A DNA stretch of 35,003 bases from Fibrobacteria bacterium (GCA_015232855.1 JADFYW010000033.1:1-35003); one strand, 5' to 3'; shown: positions 9,949 through 17,604, counted from the stretch's first letter. Translations and numbers: made by a program. The notes: generated from the letters alone by a model not told the origin.

Positions 9949-10776
9949 ATGACTGAACAGCACTTTACTCTTCAAGCCCTGGCTATGGACTTAGACGGAA
10001 CCCTGTTAAATTCACAGAAAGAAATTTCTGAGACTAATCTTCAGGCCCTGCAGAATGCCCATGACAAAGGGGTGGAAATCATTATTGCCACAGGGCGGAT
10101 GTCTCCTACGGTATACCCCAAAGTAGCCCAATTTCCATTTCCTTGCTCTATTGTAAGTTATAATGGAGCCCGCTTGCTGGAACAACAAAATGGTAGTTGG
10201 AATCCCCTCATTGCAGAAACCTTAGATACAGAAGTGGTTAAAGATGTATATCGCTTATGTCAGGAAAAAAAGTTATTCCTGAATGTGTATCGCGATGATG
10301 TTTTGTATGGCTATCATCCTGATGGAGATTATGAATGGGCGGGTTTTTATTCAAAAGCAACCAGCTCTGTTTTTGCTGATTATTACAACAACCTCGAACC
10401 TCTACCTGTCGATAACATTACCAAGCTGCTTAGTATCTGTTCCTATGAAATCAGAGAGGCCCATTTTCCCGGGTTTGAAGATTTTTTTCAAGGAAGATGT
10501 ACCGTGGTTAAGTCTGAGCCTGAGTATACTGAGTTTATACCAACGGGTGTTTCCAAAGCAACTGCTCTTGAAAAATGGTGCAAATTAAAAAACATTCCTG
10601 TTGCTAATCTGGTTACTATGGGAGACGCAGAGAATGATCTGGAAATGTTAAGATTTGCGGGTAAAGGTATTGCAAGTGCAAACTGTACCCCTGGTGTTAA
10701 AGCGGTTTTTGATAATGTATCTGAGTGGACAAATGATGAACATATGGTGGCTAAAGAGTTGGAACGGCTGTTGTGA
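9949..10776 (+). CDS. Cof-type HAD-superfamily phosphatase (subclass IIB)
   Basis: Cytoplasmic HAD hydrolase of 275 aa, the usual length for Cof/YbiV-like sugar-phosphate phosphatases. Motif I is MDLDGTLLN with nucleophile D14 and acid/base D16. Motif II is the Thr in IIATGR. Between motifs II and III lies the alpha/beta cap of subclass IIB. Motif III is the Lys in VSKATALEKW, and motif IV is MGDAENDLEML. The physiological substrate is not determined; the family dephosphorylates sugar phosphates, flavin or pyridoxal phosphates. Its last codon overlaps the start of the next gene by 4 nt (GTGA), so the pair is translationally coupled. Confidence 0.92.
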   Translation: MTEQHFTLQALAMDLDGTLLNSQKEISETNLQALQNAHDKGVEIIIATGRMSPTVYPKVAQFPFPCSIVSYNGARLLEQQNGSWNPLIAETLDTEVVKDVYRLCQEKKLFLNVYRDDVLYGYHPDGDYEWAGFYSKATSSVFADYYNNLEPLPVDNITKLLSICSYEIREAHFPGFEDFFQGRCTVVKSEPEYTEFIPTGVSKATALEKWCKLKNIPVANLVTMGDAENDLEMLRFAGKGIASANCTPGVKAVFDNVSEWTNDEHMVAKELERLL

Positions 10777-11123
10777 ATCATTTAGTGTATTCCACCGGAC
10801 AGGGACGTATGTGCCCCCGTTGCAACAAGCCTTCTGGCCAGTGTAGCTGTAAAGGGAATAATGCATCTGCGTTTCAAAAAGGTGATGGGAATGTCAGGGT
10901 AGGGAGAGAAGTAAAAGGGCGAAAAGGCAAAGGTGTTACGGTTATAACCGGGCTTCCATTGGGTCGGGAAGAACTAAAAGAATTAGCAAAAGAGCTCAAA
11001 CAGCGTTGCGGAACCGGTGGCACGGTTAAATCTGCTATGATAGAAATTCAGGGTGATCACAGAGATATACTGGTGTTTGAGCTTAAAAAACGCGGTTTTA
11101 GTGCGAAACGTGCCGGTGGCTAA
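10773..11123 (+). CDS. eIF1/SUI1-like translation factor (YciH family)
   Basis: Small cytoplasmic protein of 116 aa. The N-terminus has a short zinc-ribbon-like motif CPRCNKPSGQCSC that is also seen in bacterial YciH proteins. The C-terminal half (about 45-112) is the SUI1 fold: GKGVTVITGLPL, then LAKELKQRCGTGGTVK and IEIQGDHRDILVFELKKRG. In E. coli YciH affects initiation-codon fidelity and stress-time translation; in most bacteria its role is unclear. The start is GTG at 10773, overlapping the HAD stop. No Shine-Dalgarno is needed if translation is coupled. Confidence 0.9.
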   Translation: MNHLVYSTGQGRMCPRCNKPSGQCSCKGNNASAFQKGDGNVRVGREVKGRKGKGVTVITGLPLGREELKELAKELKQRCGTGGTVKSAMIEIQGDHRDILVFELKKRGFSAKRAGG

Positions 11124-11149
11124 AAAATGAATTTATTTTCATTTTTTTT
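11122..11149 (+). terminator. AT-rich hairpin with T-tail after the eIF1-like gene
   Basis: AAAAAATGAA (11122-11131) pairs with TTCATTTTTT (11138-11147) around a 6-nt loop and is followed by more T. It begins inside the stop codon. Only one GC pair is present in the stem, so it is a weak candidate rho-independent terminator, possibly acting on both strands. Confidence 0.4.
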
Positions 11150-11172
11150 ATTCCTTGCAAATAGAGTGCCAA

Positions 11173-11181
11173 TGGTATAAA
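11173..11181 (+). promoter_or_regulatory. Probable extended -10 promoter for the DEAD-box helicase
   Basis: TGGTATAAA is an extended -10 (TGn followed by TATAAA). A weak -35 TTGCAA lies 15 bp upstream at 11155-11160. Transcription from here would give a leader of about 70 nt holding the hairpin at 11193-11207. An overlapping sigma-54-like match on the other strand is listed among the findings. Confidence 0.45.
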
Positions 11182-11192
11182 TTTAAGCTACT

Positions 11193-11207
11193 TGTTGATA
11201 ATCAACA
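11193..11207. repeat. Dyad in the helicase leader
   Basis: TGTTGAT-A-ATCAACA is a perfect 7-1-7 palindrome. AAGC (11185-11188) and GCTT (11208-11211) can extend it with a bulge. It may be an operator or an RNA stem in the leader of the helicase mRNA. Cold-shock helicase genes often have structured leaders; that link is inference. Confidence 0.4.
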
Positions 11208-11258
11208 GCTTGCGTTAGCAAAAAAATAATTCTTTATCCCCAAAAAAATATATCAAAT

Positions 11259-12551
11259 ATGAATTTTAATGATTTAAATATAATTCCGCCCGTCCTGAAA
11301 GCTCTTCAGGAACAGGGATATACCCAACCATCTCCCATTCAGGAACAATCGATTCCCATACTGCTTCGCGGTAAGGACCTGCTTGGATGTGCCCAGACCG
11401 GCACAGGTAAAACCGCTGCTTTTGCGATTCCTATTCTACAACATCTTCATCTCGGTAAACAAAACTCAAAAGGCCCACGTAAAATAAAATCTCTTATTGT
11501 GACCCCTACACGGGAACTTGCCATTCAGATAGCTCAGAGTTTTGACTGCTACGGAAAATATACCGACATCAAAAACACGGTTATTTTTGGCGGTGTAAAG
11601 CAGGGTGCTCAGGTACAAATATTACGCAAGGGAGTGGATGTGTTAATTGCTACTCCAGGCCGTTTACTTGATCTTATGAACCAGGGGATAATCTCCTTAA
11701 AAGATATCCAATATTTCGTACTTGATGAAGCTGACCGGATGCTGGATATGGGATTTATTCATGATATCCGCAAAGTTCTTGCTAAGCTTCCTTCAAAACG
11801 GCAGTCCCTGTTTTTTTCTGCGACAATGGCTCCAACCATTATTGAGCTGTCACGTAAAATTCTGGGTAACCCGGAAAAAGTAATGATAAAACCTGAGCAG
11901 ACTACTGCAGAAAAAGTGGAACAATCGGTGTTTTATGTAAATAAGCCTGAGAAAACCAAATTGCTTGTCCATTTATTAAAAACAGATCCCGTAGATTCTG
12001 TACTTATTTTTTCCCGCACTAAACATGGAGCTGACCGTATAGTCCGGTTGCTGGGAAGATCAGGAATACAAGCTGACGCTATTCATGGGAATAAATCCCA
12101 GGGCGCTCGGCAACGGGCACTTAAAAATTTTAAATCTGGACGCTCCGGTATACTGGTAGCCACAGATATTGCGGCTCGTGGTATCGATATCGAAGAACTA
12201 TCTCTCGTGGTAAATTATGATTTACCCAATCTTCCTGAAACATATGTGCATCGTATCGGTCGTACAGGTAGGGCTAATGCCAGTGGCATGGCACTTTCGT
12301 TTTGTAGTGAAGAAGAAAGAGCCTATTTAAAGGATATCCAGAAACTTATTCATCAGAATATACCGGTTGTGAGTGACCATCCCTTTATGTCTGCAAGTGA
12401 AAAAAATGTGTCCATGGTTGTTTCTACCTCACCGAAAAAAAAGCACAAGCGCTCTAAATCACAAACGGTTAAGGTAGCAGACAACGCTAACTGCACGTCA
12501 ATACCAAAACCCGAAAAGAAATTTTCCAGGAAACCCTACCAGCGAAAATAA
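11259..12551 (+). CDS. DEAD-box ATP-dependent RNA helicase, RhlE-like
   Basis: Cytoplasmic RNA helicase of 430 aa that unwinds short RNA duplexes in ribosome assembly and RNA decay. All motifs are present: Q motif (GYTQPSPIQEQSIP), motif I AQTGTGKT, Ia PTRELA, Ib TPGR, II DEAD, III SAT, IV region VLIFSRTKHGADR, V ATDIAARGID, VI HRIGRTGR. The C-terminal tail after about residue 375 is short, basic and Lys/Ser-rich (SPKKKHKRSKSQT), as in RhlE/CsdA relatives, and probably contacts RNA. The start has no obvious Shine-Dalgarno, but the Q motif is properly spaced from it. It appears to be monocistronic, with its own promoter region upstream. Confidence 0.93.
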   Translation: MNFNDLNIIPPVLKALQEQGYTQPSPIQEQSIPILLRGKDLLGCAQTGTGKTAAFAIPILQHLHLGKQNSKGPRKIKSLIVTPTRELAIQIAQSFDCYGKYTDIKNTVIFGGVKQGAQVQILRKGVDVLIATPGRLLDLMNQGIISLKDIQYFVLDEADRMLDMGFIHDIRKVLAKLPSKRQSLFFSATMAPTIIELSRKILGNPEKVMIKPEQTTAEKVEQSVFYVNKPEKTKLLVHLLKTDPVDSVLIFSRTKHGADRIVRLLGRSGIQADAIHGNKSQGARQRALKNFKSGRSGILVATDIAARGIDIEELSLVVNYDLPNLPETYVHRIGRTGRANASGMALSFCSEEERAYLKDIQKLIHQNIPVVSDHPFMSASEKNVSMVVSTSPKKKHKRSKSQTVKVADNANCTSIPKPEKKFSRKPYQRK

Positions 12552-12574
12552 TGAGAGCATTTAAGTAACCCGTC

Positions 12575-12631
12575 ACTCTGGCCTTCCCTCCGCACATAGC
12601 ACATGCTATGGAAGGCTGGCTTATCCAGAGT
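12575..12631. repeat. Nested three-tier inverted repeat (structured element)
   Basis: Three stems lie one inside another: ACTCTG (12575-12580) with CAGAGT (12626-12631), GCCTTC (12581-12586) with GAAGGC (12611-12616), and CATAGC (12595-12600) with GCTATG (12605-12610). CTGG (12616-12619) could alternatively pair with CCAG (12625-12628). There is no T-tail, so this is not a standard terminator. It may be a REP/BIME-like repeat, a structured RNA, or the processed 3' end of the helicase mRNA. Confidence 0.55.
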
Positions 12632-12839
12632 CGACAGAGGTACGCATATGAGTATGGTTGGGTAAACTGACCCGCCCATGAATCGTTTGTGTGGTTTTTT
12701 GGGAAAGTATACATTACTATCCTATTCTGATGCGCATTCTCCAGAGAAACAATTGTCAATTCTTTCATAAAACGGTAGAGGGCAAAGGTTCTCTTTCTAT
12801 TTTAATAATTGTATATATAAATTATGGCTATCCGTTTTC

Positions 12840-12868
12840 TTGACCGGGTTTTCTATCCTGATTACATT
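12840..12868 (+). promoter_or_regulatory. Sigma-70-type promoter for the 692-aa protein
   Basis: TTGACC (12840-12845), a 17-bp spacer and TACATT (12863-12868) match the consensus well. Predicted start of transcription is near 12875, giving a leader of about 43 nt with AAGGA before the ATG at 12918. Confidence 0.5.
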
Positions 12869-12917
12869 AAAAGATACACAGATTGGTTAATTTTTATGGT
12901 AAAGGACGTTTTATAAG

Positions 12918-14996
12918 ATGCAGGAATATAAAAATATTTTTCATAAGATTATTAATACTGGGTTCCGTTTGGATACAAAAGCTACTGTTCGAATAGAAAA
13001 ACAGTTTGATCCTGAAAACGTCACTGACGCAGGTATTATGAAAAATCTGAACGCTGCTTTTTTTATTGGTCTTGCTGGTGATAGTCATCATTTGTATAAG
13101 GTTGCTCTAAACTATTTGCGAGAAAAAGAGGCTAATACTGCCTGGCAGGAGAGTTCACAATTTTATCTTAATGCACTCACTTCAATTCATGATGAATTTA
13201 AGACTGCTATTGAAACTGATAAGGACTTCGCTGATACGCTGAGCAAAATATCACAGGAGATTAGTCATATTGATGATGAACATACCTTGAGGGAAAAACT
13301 CTGGAGTGTTTTTCATCCGGAGGCTGTATTCTCAGCTGATCAAAGCTCCAGTAATATTGAACGTTTCCGAAAAAAACGTGTGGTACGGGTTACTACACCA
13401 AACAGCTCACCGGTAACCTCTGTTGCAGATGAATTGTTATTTACCTCAAACATCCTTCTTGGTCTTCCACATGTGTCTGAAACCCTTGAAACTCTTCCGG
13501 TTTCTGATAAAGTACGTGATAAACTCCGGAAAGTTATGAAAGAGGAACAGAGCTTTTGGTATGATCATCCAATCCAGATAGGGACATCGGTATCTGCAAA
13601 TGAAGCAATCTATGGAATGCAGGGCCTTAATGATACGGTGGAGTTTGAAAAAACGCGTGGTAACATTAAAGAAGAGGAACGGGTACCTTGTGTATTAAGT
13701 GTATCGGTAACCCATAAGGGTCTGCATACCCTGGCTAAAGATTATCTTGAAGAAGAATTTGCCAAAGCAACTCCCACACCCGGCCTGGACATCTATGTTT
13801 TCACCGAAGAAGAAACAAAGCAACTTATCAATGAAGTGTTGATTCCTGCTTGTGCACATTATGATCTTCGTGGAGAAATTGAGGTCTTAGAAAAGGTATT
13901 TGGTGTGGATGGGGAATATGGACGCCATTACAGCTTTTTAAAAGCAATAAGTGCATTATGGAAAGTTCTTATAAATCCAGCACTTAAAGGGACTTTTAAA
14001 ATTGACTTAGATCAGGTGTTTCCCCAGGATAAACTTGTGGCCCAATCCGGGAGGTCTGCTTTTGAACATTTTAAAACAACGCTTTGGGGTGCCCAGGGTA
14101 AGGATTCGGATGGAAACAAGGTGGAGCTTGGGATGATTGCCGGTGCCCTGGTAAATGAGAAGGATATTGGAAAGTCTCTTTTTACGCCTGATGTGACCTT
14201 TCCTTCTTCGGTTTCAGGGCTTGAGAATTGTTTCTTTTTTAGCAAACAACCCATGGCTTTTTCTACTGAAGCAGAGCTCATGACCCGTTACCAGCATGGC
14301 GAAGTGCCCGATGGCATTGAACATTGTTTGCAACGGATACATGTGACGGGTGGAACGAATGGGATACTGGTGGATAGTCTTAGAAAATACCGTCCCTTTA
14401 CTCCCAGCTTTATTGGCCGGGCCGAAGATCAATGTTATATCATGTCAGTTCTCTATCAGGCGGGTGATATTAATTTACGTTACTTACATGAAGATGGGCT
14501 TATTATGCGTCATGATAAAGAGGCTTTCGCAGGAGAAGCAATTAAAGCAGCTGAACTGGGCCGGCAGATAGGGGACTTATATCGGATACTCTATTTTTCA
14601 TATTATGCCAATGCTCTCCCTTGGCCGTTTAAAAAAACTAAAGAAATCACCAACCCTTTCACCGGAAGTTTTATAACCTCTATTCCAAAAACGTTGATAT
14701 ACTTACGTTTCGCATCTTCTCTGGCTGAGAATTTTATGATTTCACCAGACAAAGCTTCCCTACTGTTTGAAACAGGAATTGACCGCTTATCATCTCTCTT
14801 TAAGGATGTAACATCTGTTTCTTTGAAACAGCAGTACGAAAGTGAAAAATCAGGTTGGGACCTTTATTATGATATTCTGAATGCTATAGAAGTTGCGTTA
14901 GAAAAAGAGGATGGTTTTGCTTTGGATTTGAAACATAAGGCGAAAAATGTTTTTGATAAGAGCTTGATTAAAAGCCATATAGAAACAGAAGAATAG
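12918..14996 (+). CDS. Large protein of unknown function, possible GT-A-fold glycosyltransferase
   Basis: Soluble protein of 692 aa; no signal peptide or transmembrane helix is evident and no family was recognised with certainty. Residues about 213-245 contain a distinctive stretch (FWYDHPIQIGTSVSANEAIYG). Residues 257-510 look alpha/beta: a strand VLSVSVTHKG, then TFKIDLDQVFP (359-369), where D363-L-D365 could be the metal-binding DxD of a GT-A glycosyltransferase, then LGMIAGALV, TGGTNGILVDSLRKYRPFTPSFIGRAEDQ (478-505), where G500-R-A-E-D504 resembles the acidic acceptor-side motif of GT-A enzymes, and LRYLHEDGLIMRHDK. The N-terminal 130 residues and the C-terminal 180 residues appear helical. 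Function is inference only. It stands alone between a helicase and a convergent kinase. AAGGA lies about 11 nt before the ATG. Confidence 0.8.
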   Translation: MQEYKNIFHKIINTGFRLDTKATVRIEKQFDPENVTDAGIMKNLNAAFFIGLAGDSHHLYKVALNYLREKEANTAWQESSQFYLNALTSIHDEFKTAIETDKDFADTLSKISQEISHIDDEHTLREKLWSVFHPEAVFSADQSSSNIERFRKKRVVRVTTPNSSPVTSVADELLFTSNILLGLPHVSETLETLPVSDKVRDKLRKVMKEEQSFWYDHPIQIGTSVSANEAIYGMQGLNDTVEFEKTRGNIKEEERVPCVLSVSVTHKGLHTLAKDYLEEEFAKATPTPGLDIYVFTEEETKQLINEVLIPACAHYDLRGEIEVLEKVFGVDGEYGRHYSFLKAISALWKVLINPALKGTFKIDLDQVFPQDKLVAQSGRSAFEHFKTTLWGAQGKDSDGNKVELGMIAGALVNEKDIGKSLFTPDVTFPSSVSGLENCFFFSKQPMAFSTEAELMTRYQHGEVPDGIEHCLQRIHVTGGTNGILVDSLRKYRPFTPSFIGRAEDQCYIMSVLYQAGDINLRYLHEDGLIMRHDKEAFAGEAIKAAELGRQIGDLYRILYFSYYANALPWPFKKTKEITNPFTGSFITSIPKTLIYLRFASSLAENFMISPDKASLLFETGIDRLSSLFKDVTSVSLKQQYESEKSGWDLYYDILNAIEVALEKEDGFALDLKHKAKNVFDKSLIKSHIETEE

Positions 14997-15029
14997 TTTA
15001 TGCTGTTTATGGGTTTTATATTTCTGTAG

Positions 15030-16136
15030 CTAAATCGACAGACTGAAGATAAAAGTGGCCCCTTCGCCGTATTCGCTGTGGGCCCATATTTTCCCTTTGT
15101 GCAGATCCATTATCTGTTTGGCAATGGAGAGCCCGAGACCGGTGCTTTTTTCATGTCCGGTAGGTTTACTGGATAGTCGCTCAAAGCTATTGAAGAGGCT
15201 GGGAAGTTCTTCTTCTTTAATACCCTGGCCGTTATCTTTTACCCATACCTGGACTTCTTCTTCCATGGCTTTGGCGCCGAGCTCGACTTGTTCACCGGGT
15301 TTACAGTATTTGACAGCATTGGAGAGAAGGTTGGCTGTTACTTCCATAATCCGGTTGTAGTCAAAAGTCACAGGAGAAATATTGTCAGGGACAGCCCAGT
15401 TTAGGGTAATACTTTTTGCTTTTGCAGCAGGTACGAAACCTTCAAATGCTTCTTTAAGTACATCGGCAATAGAGTGTGGTTTGGGTTTTATTTTTAATTC
15501 ACCAGAAGTAATAACACTCACATCGAGAATATCATTAAGCAGATTAAGCATCGTGTTGGTCTGGTGTTGGATCCTGTTCATTACATCCATTTGGTCTTCA
15601 GAAACAGGCCCTTCTAATCCATCGATAACGCTCCCTGTCAATAATTTTATACAGCTGATAGAATTTCTGATATCATGGGAAGCCATGCGGAGAAACCGGT
15701 CTTTAACAGCGTTAATTTTTTGTAGCTCCTTTTGAAGCTTGCCCATGCGGACCTGTCCATTTACACGCTCCAATAATACCCTTGGATCATAACCTTTTGT
15801 TATGAAATCATTGGCCCCACTGTTTAGACAATTAATAATGGTTTCCCGATCACTTTTAGCGGTAAGCATAATTACAGGAATGTATTGTAGTTCTTTATCT
15901 GCTTTGAGGCGCCTCGTTACTTCGTCGCCTTGCATATCAGGCATCATCAGATCAAGAACAATACAATCAGGCGATTCTTTGCCTGCAAGTTCTATGGCTA
16001 GTTTTCCTGAAGATGCAGTAATTACAGAATAGCCATGATGAGTCAAATAGCTTTTGATAACATGGAGGGTGACATCCGAGTCATCAACCAACAGGACTTT
16101 TGCTCCTACTATCCCTAATTTTTTTCTATTTACCAT
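15030..16136 (-). CDS. Receiver-histidine kinase hybrid (REC-HisKA-HATPase)
   Basis: Cytoplasmic two-component protein of 368 aa without a membrane segment. REC domain at about 12-130: acidic pair D18-D19, phosphoacceptor D62 (VLDLMMP), T92 of MLTAK and the conserved Lys in ITKGYDP, where Gly replaces the usual Pro after Lys. A short linker leads to HisKA with H154 in SHDIRN, then HATPase_c with NLLSNAVKY (N box), DNGQGI (G1) and STGLGLSIAK (G2). Its kinase activity is probably controlled by phosphorylation of its own receiver. The ATG at 16136 is preferred: a longer frame from a TTG at 16211 starts next to a terminator and upstream of a good -10. It converges with the 692-aa gene. Confidence 0.9.
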   Translation of the reverse strand: MVNRKKLGIVGAKVLLVDDSDVTLHVIKSYLTHHGYSVITASSGKLAIELAGKESPDCIVLDLMMPDMQGDEVTRRLKADKELQYIPVIMLTAKSDRETIINCLNSGANDFITKGYDPRVLLERVNGQVRMGKLQKELQKINAVKDRFLRMASHDIRNSISCIKLLTGSVIDGLEGPVSEDQMDVMNRIQHQTNTMLNLLNDILDVSVITSGELKIKPKPHSIADVLKEAFEGFVPAAKAKSITLNWAVPDNISPVTFDYNRIMEVTANLLSNAVKYCKPGEQVELGAKAMEEEVQVWVKDNGQGIKEEELPSLFNSFERLSSKPTGHEKSTGLGLSIAKQIMDLHKGKIWAHSEYGEGATFIFSLSI

Positions 16137-16148
16137 AGTCGATAGCCT

Positions 16149-16178
16149 ATTGTATCCAATTGTTTCCCAGGAAAGCAA
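16149..16178 (-). promoter_or_regulatory. Promoter of the REC-histidine kinase gene
   Basis: On the minus strand, TTGCTT (16178-16173), an 18-bp spacer and TACAAT (16154-16149) form a sigma-70-type promoter ending about 12 nt before the chosen ATG. It supports the shorter start and a separate transcript from the upstream Spy-like gene, which ends at the terminator 16213-16249. Confidence 0.45.
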
Positions 16179-16212
16179 TTTAATATTTGGGAAAAGTCGT
16201 TTCAGATACAAT

Positions 16213-16249
16213 AAAAAAAGCTAATCGGGGTATTTTACCCCAATTAGCT
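16213..16249 (-). terminator. Rho-independent terminator of the Spy-like lipoprotein gene
   Basis: AGCTAATCGGGGTA (16219-16232) pairs with TACCCCAATTAGCT (16236-16249), one mismatch in 14 pairs and a 3-nt loop. On the minus strand it is followed by a run of seven T (complement of 16213-16219). Confidence 0.85.
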
Positions 16250-16290
16250 ATAATATTTCAGAAACTGATAGTTAGGAAAATGCTTTTTGC

Positions 16291-17076
16291 CTATTCTCCT
16301 CTTTTTTTCATTTTGTTACAGAATCCTTTACCATGTTTTTTTCCTTTACCCATGCGGTCACACATTGGTCCCGGGCCTTTTTTGCCAGCATGAAACTGTT
16401 CAAGCGTAGCGAGCTGTTCTTCAGTAAGGATTGCTTTAAGAGCGTCGCGTTTCTCTTCTCTGATTGATTCCATTGCATCTTTAATTTCGTCTTTACTGGT
16501 AGCAGTTTTAAATGCTGCAAGTCTTTTTTCTATGGCATTTTTGATTATGGGTTTAATCGACTCTTGTTGTGCTTCGGTAAGTTCAAGATGAGATGTCATT
16601 TTTGCCAAATGGAAATTAACAAATTCATCCGGAGCCTCTCCCGCTGTTAGTTGCTCATCAATTTTCTGGAGCAGGGCAAGCTGAGATGGAGTGAGGATGT
16701 CTGATATTTCCTCAATCATTTCTTTTCTGCGCCCCTCTTTAAGAGCTTTATGTTCCTCAAAAGAAAGGTCTTTCATTTTAGCACAGTCTTCGCGGTTACT
16801 TTTCCGTTTTGCTTGCATTTTTTCACGGATTTGGGCCATTTGGTCATCAGTTAAGTCTAGTACACTTAGAAGCATATGAAAGTGACCCCTACCTGGCTTC
16901 ATTCCACGGAACTTACAAAACTCAGGAGTGGCTGCATCACCATCTTCTTCAGTAGTTTTGCCCATTAAAGAAATGTTCGAATTGTCATCACCACCCTGGG
17001 TGTTTTGGTCTTCAGTCATACAACCGGTTAATACCAGTATTGAAGCACTTATCAGGGTTATAAATATTTTCATCAT
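16291..17076 (-). CDS. Spy/CpxP-like LTxxQ lipoprotein with duplicated domain
   Basis: Predicted periplasm-facing lipoprotein of 261 aa. The signal peptide ends in a lipobox LTGC (C19), followed by an acidic, Gly/Asn-rich linker to about residue 50. Two helical Spy/CpxP-type units follow. The first has LDLTDDQMAQIREKM and ILTPSQLALLQ; the second has LELTEAQQESIKPII and ILTEEQLATLEQF. The tail is Gly/Lys-rich. LTxxQ proteins act as periplasmic chaperones or metal/stress sensors (Spy, CpxP, ZraP, CnrX). ATG 17076 has AAGGAG 7-8 nt upstream. Its promoter carries the same motif as that of the ECF sigma operon (see 17111-17140), so it is probably a target of that sigma factor. It has its own terminator. 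Confidence 0.87.
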   Translation of the reverse strand: MMKIFITLISASILVLTGCMTEDQNTQGGDDNSNISLMGKTTEEDGDAATPEFCKFRGMKPGRGHFHMLLSVLDLTDDQMAQIREKMQAKRKSNREDCAKMKDLSFEEHKALKEGRRKEMIEEISDILTPSQLALLQKIDEQLTAGEAPDEFVNFHLAKMTSHLELTEAQQESIKPIIKNAIEKRLAAFKTATSKDEIKDAMESIREEKRDALKAILTEEQLATLEQFHAGKKGPGPMCDRMGKGKKHGKGFCNKMKKRGE

Positions 17077-17100
17077 GTTGCTTCTCCTTCGTTTATGTTG

Positions 17101-17129
17101 ATTATACAGCTTAGACCTGTCGAATCCAA
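17101..17129 (-). promoter_or_regulatory. Overlapping sigma-70-type promoter of the Spy-like lipoprotein gene
   Basis: On the minus strand, TTGGAT (17129-17124), a 17-bp spacer and a perfect TATAAT (17106-17101) lie just before the gene. This overlaps the ECF-type motif, suggesting a basal plus a stress-induced promoter. Confidence 0.5.
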
Positions 17130-17140
17130 TATTTATTCCA
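17111..17140 (-). promoter_or_regulatory. ECF-sigma-type promoter of the Spy-like lipoprotein gene
   Basis: On the minus strand, TGGAATAAA (17140-17132), 15 bp, then GTCTAA (17116-17111). The same two elements with identical spacing precede the ECF sigma operon at 19166-19195, and they resemble RpoE-type promoters (GGAACTT and GTCTAA). Confidence 0.7.
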
Positions 17141-17295
17141 AAAAATTACTTATTAATAAAATACATTCAATTTGATAGAGAGACGACCAAAGTAATGAGG
17201 AGAGGTATGAGGGTTAGGCGTTTATTGGTCTCATTCGCTAGTTAAAGCTGAATTGAACAGTATGAATGTGGAATATGCATAATGTTCAATGAAAC

Positions 17296-17333
17296 TTATA
17301 CTCTTTGAGTATAAAACTATGCACTTTAGTGCA
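17296..17333. repeat. Two adjacent hairpins
   Basis: TTATACTC-TTT-GAGTATAA (17296-17314) and TGCACT-TT-AGTGCA (17320-17333). The second is a near copy of the hairpin core at 17553-17571. Confidence 0.55.
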
Positions 17334-17367
17334 AGACCTTAGCTTCTATTAATTTTTGCATGTATTT

Positions 17368-17491
17368 GAATGACGATTAACGAATAACGATTTGAGATGT
17401 ACGAAGTTACAAGTTAGACGGCATTGCCGTATTTTGAAGTTCCTAAAGCACTATTATTACTTCTAAAATCAACATTCGTTAATCGATATTC
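17368..17491. repeat. Inverted repeat with tandem 7-mers
   Basis: CGATTAACGAAT (17374-17385) and ATTCGTTAATCG (17474-17485) are a perfect 12-bp inverted repeat, extended by GAAT (17368-17371) and ATTC (17488-17491) after a 2-nt mismatch. The left arm is part of three tandem 7-mers: ACGATTA, ACGAATA, ACGATTT. A further small palindrome, ACGGCA-T-TGCCGT (17418-17430), lies in the loop. Confidence 0.55.
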
Positions 17492-17547
17492 ATAATTCAA
17501 CAATTATCATCGGGTGGCTGTTTATAAATGAATTTCATTCATCTTCC

Positions 17548-17578
17548 GAACCTATGCACTTTCAGTGCATAGTGGTTC
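17548..17578. repeat. Strong hairpin, second copy of the TATGCACT element
   Basis: TATGCACT (17553-17560), loop TTC, AGTGCATA (17564-17571), extended by GAACC (17548-17552) pairing with GGTTC (17574-17578) across a 2-nt bulge. There is no T-tail. Confidence 0.6.
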
Positions 17579-17604
17579 AGTAATACTCAGATCTATACCC
17601 CATC

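Larger units (their letters stand above)
12552..12917. other. Intergenic region with structured element and promoter
   Basis: No credible gene was seen. The left part holds the three-tier hairpin at 12575-12631, and the right part a sigma-70-type promoter at 12840-12868. The middle is AT-rich and unassigned. Confidence 0.5.
17141..17604. other. Intergenic region rich in small palindromes
   Basis: No gene is supported. The region holds at least four short hairpins and one longer inverted repeat, described in the next entries, and lies between two transcription units of the same stress regulon. It could be a degenerate MITE or other palindromic repeat element. Confidence 0.45.

Noticed and set aside
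12579..12594. Weak sigma-54-like TGGCC...CCGCA on the plus strand
   Set aside because: The -12 element is poor and it lies within the hairpin, far from the next start.
12487..12768. Minus-strand 93-codon frame over the nested hairpin
   Set aside because: It overlaps the helicase end, has no motif or start signal, and the hairpin explains the sequence better.
16137..16211. TTG-initiated N-terminal extension of the REC-histidine kinase
   Set aside because: It would start right beside the terminator of the upstream gene and upstream of a TTGCTT-N18-TACAAT promoter; the ATG at 16136 fits the REC boundary.
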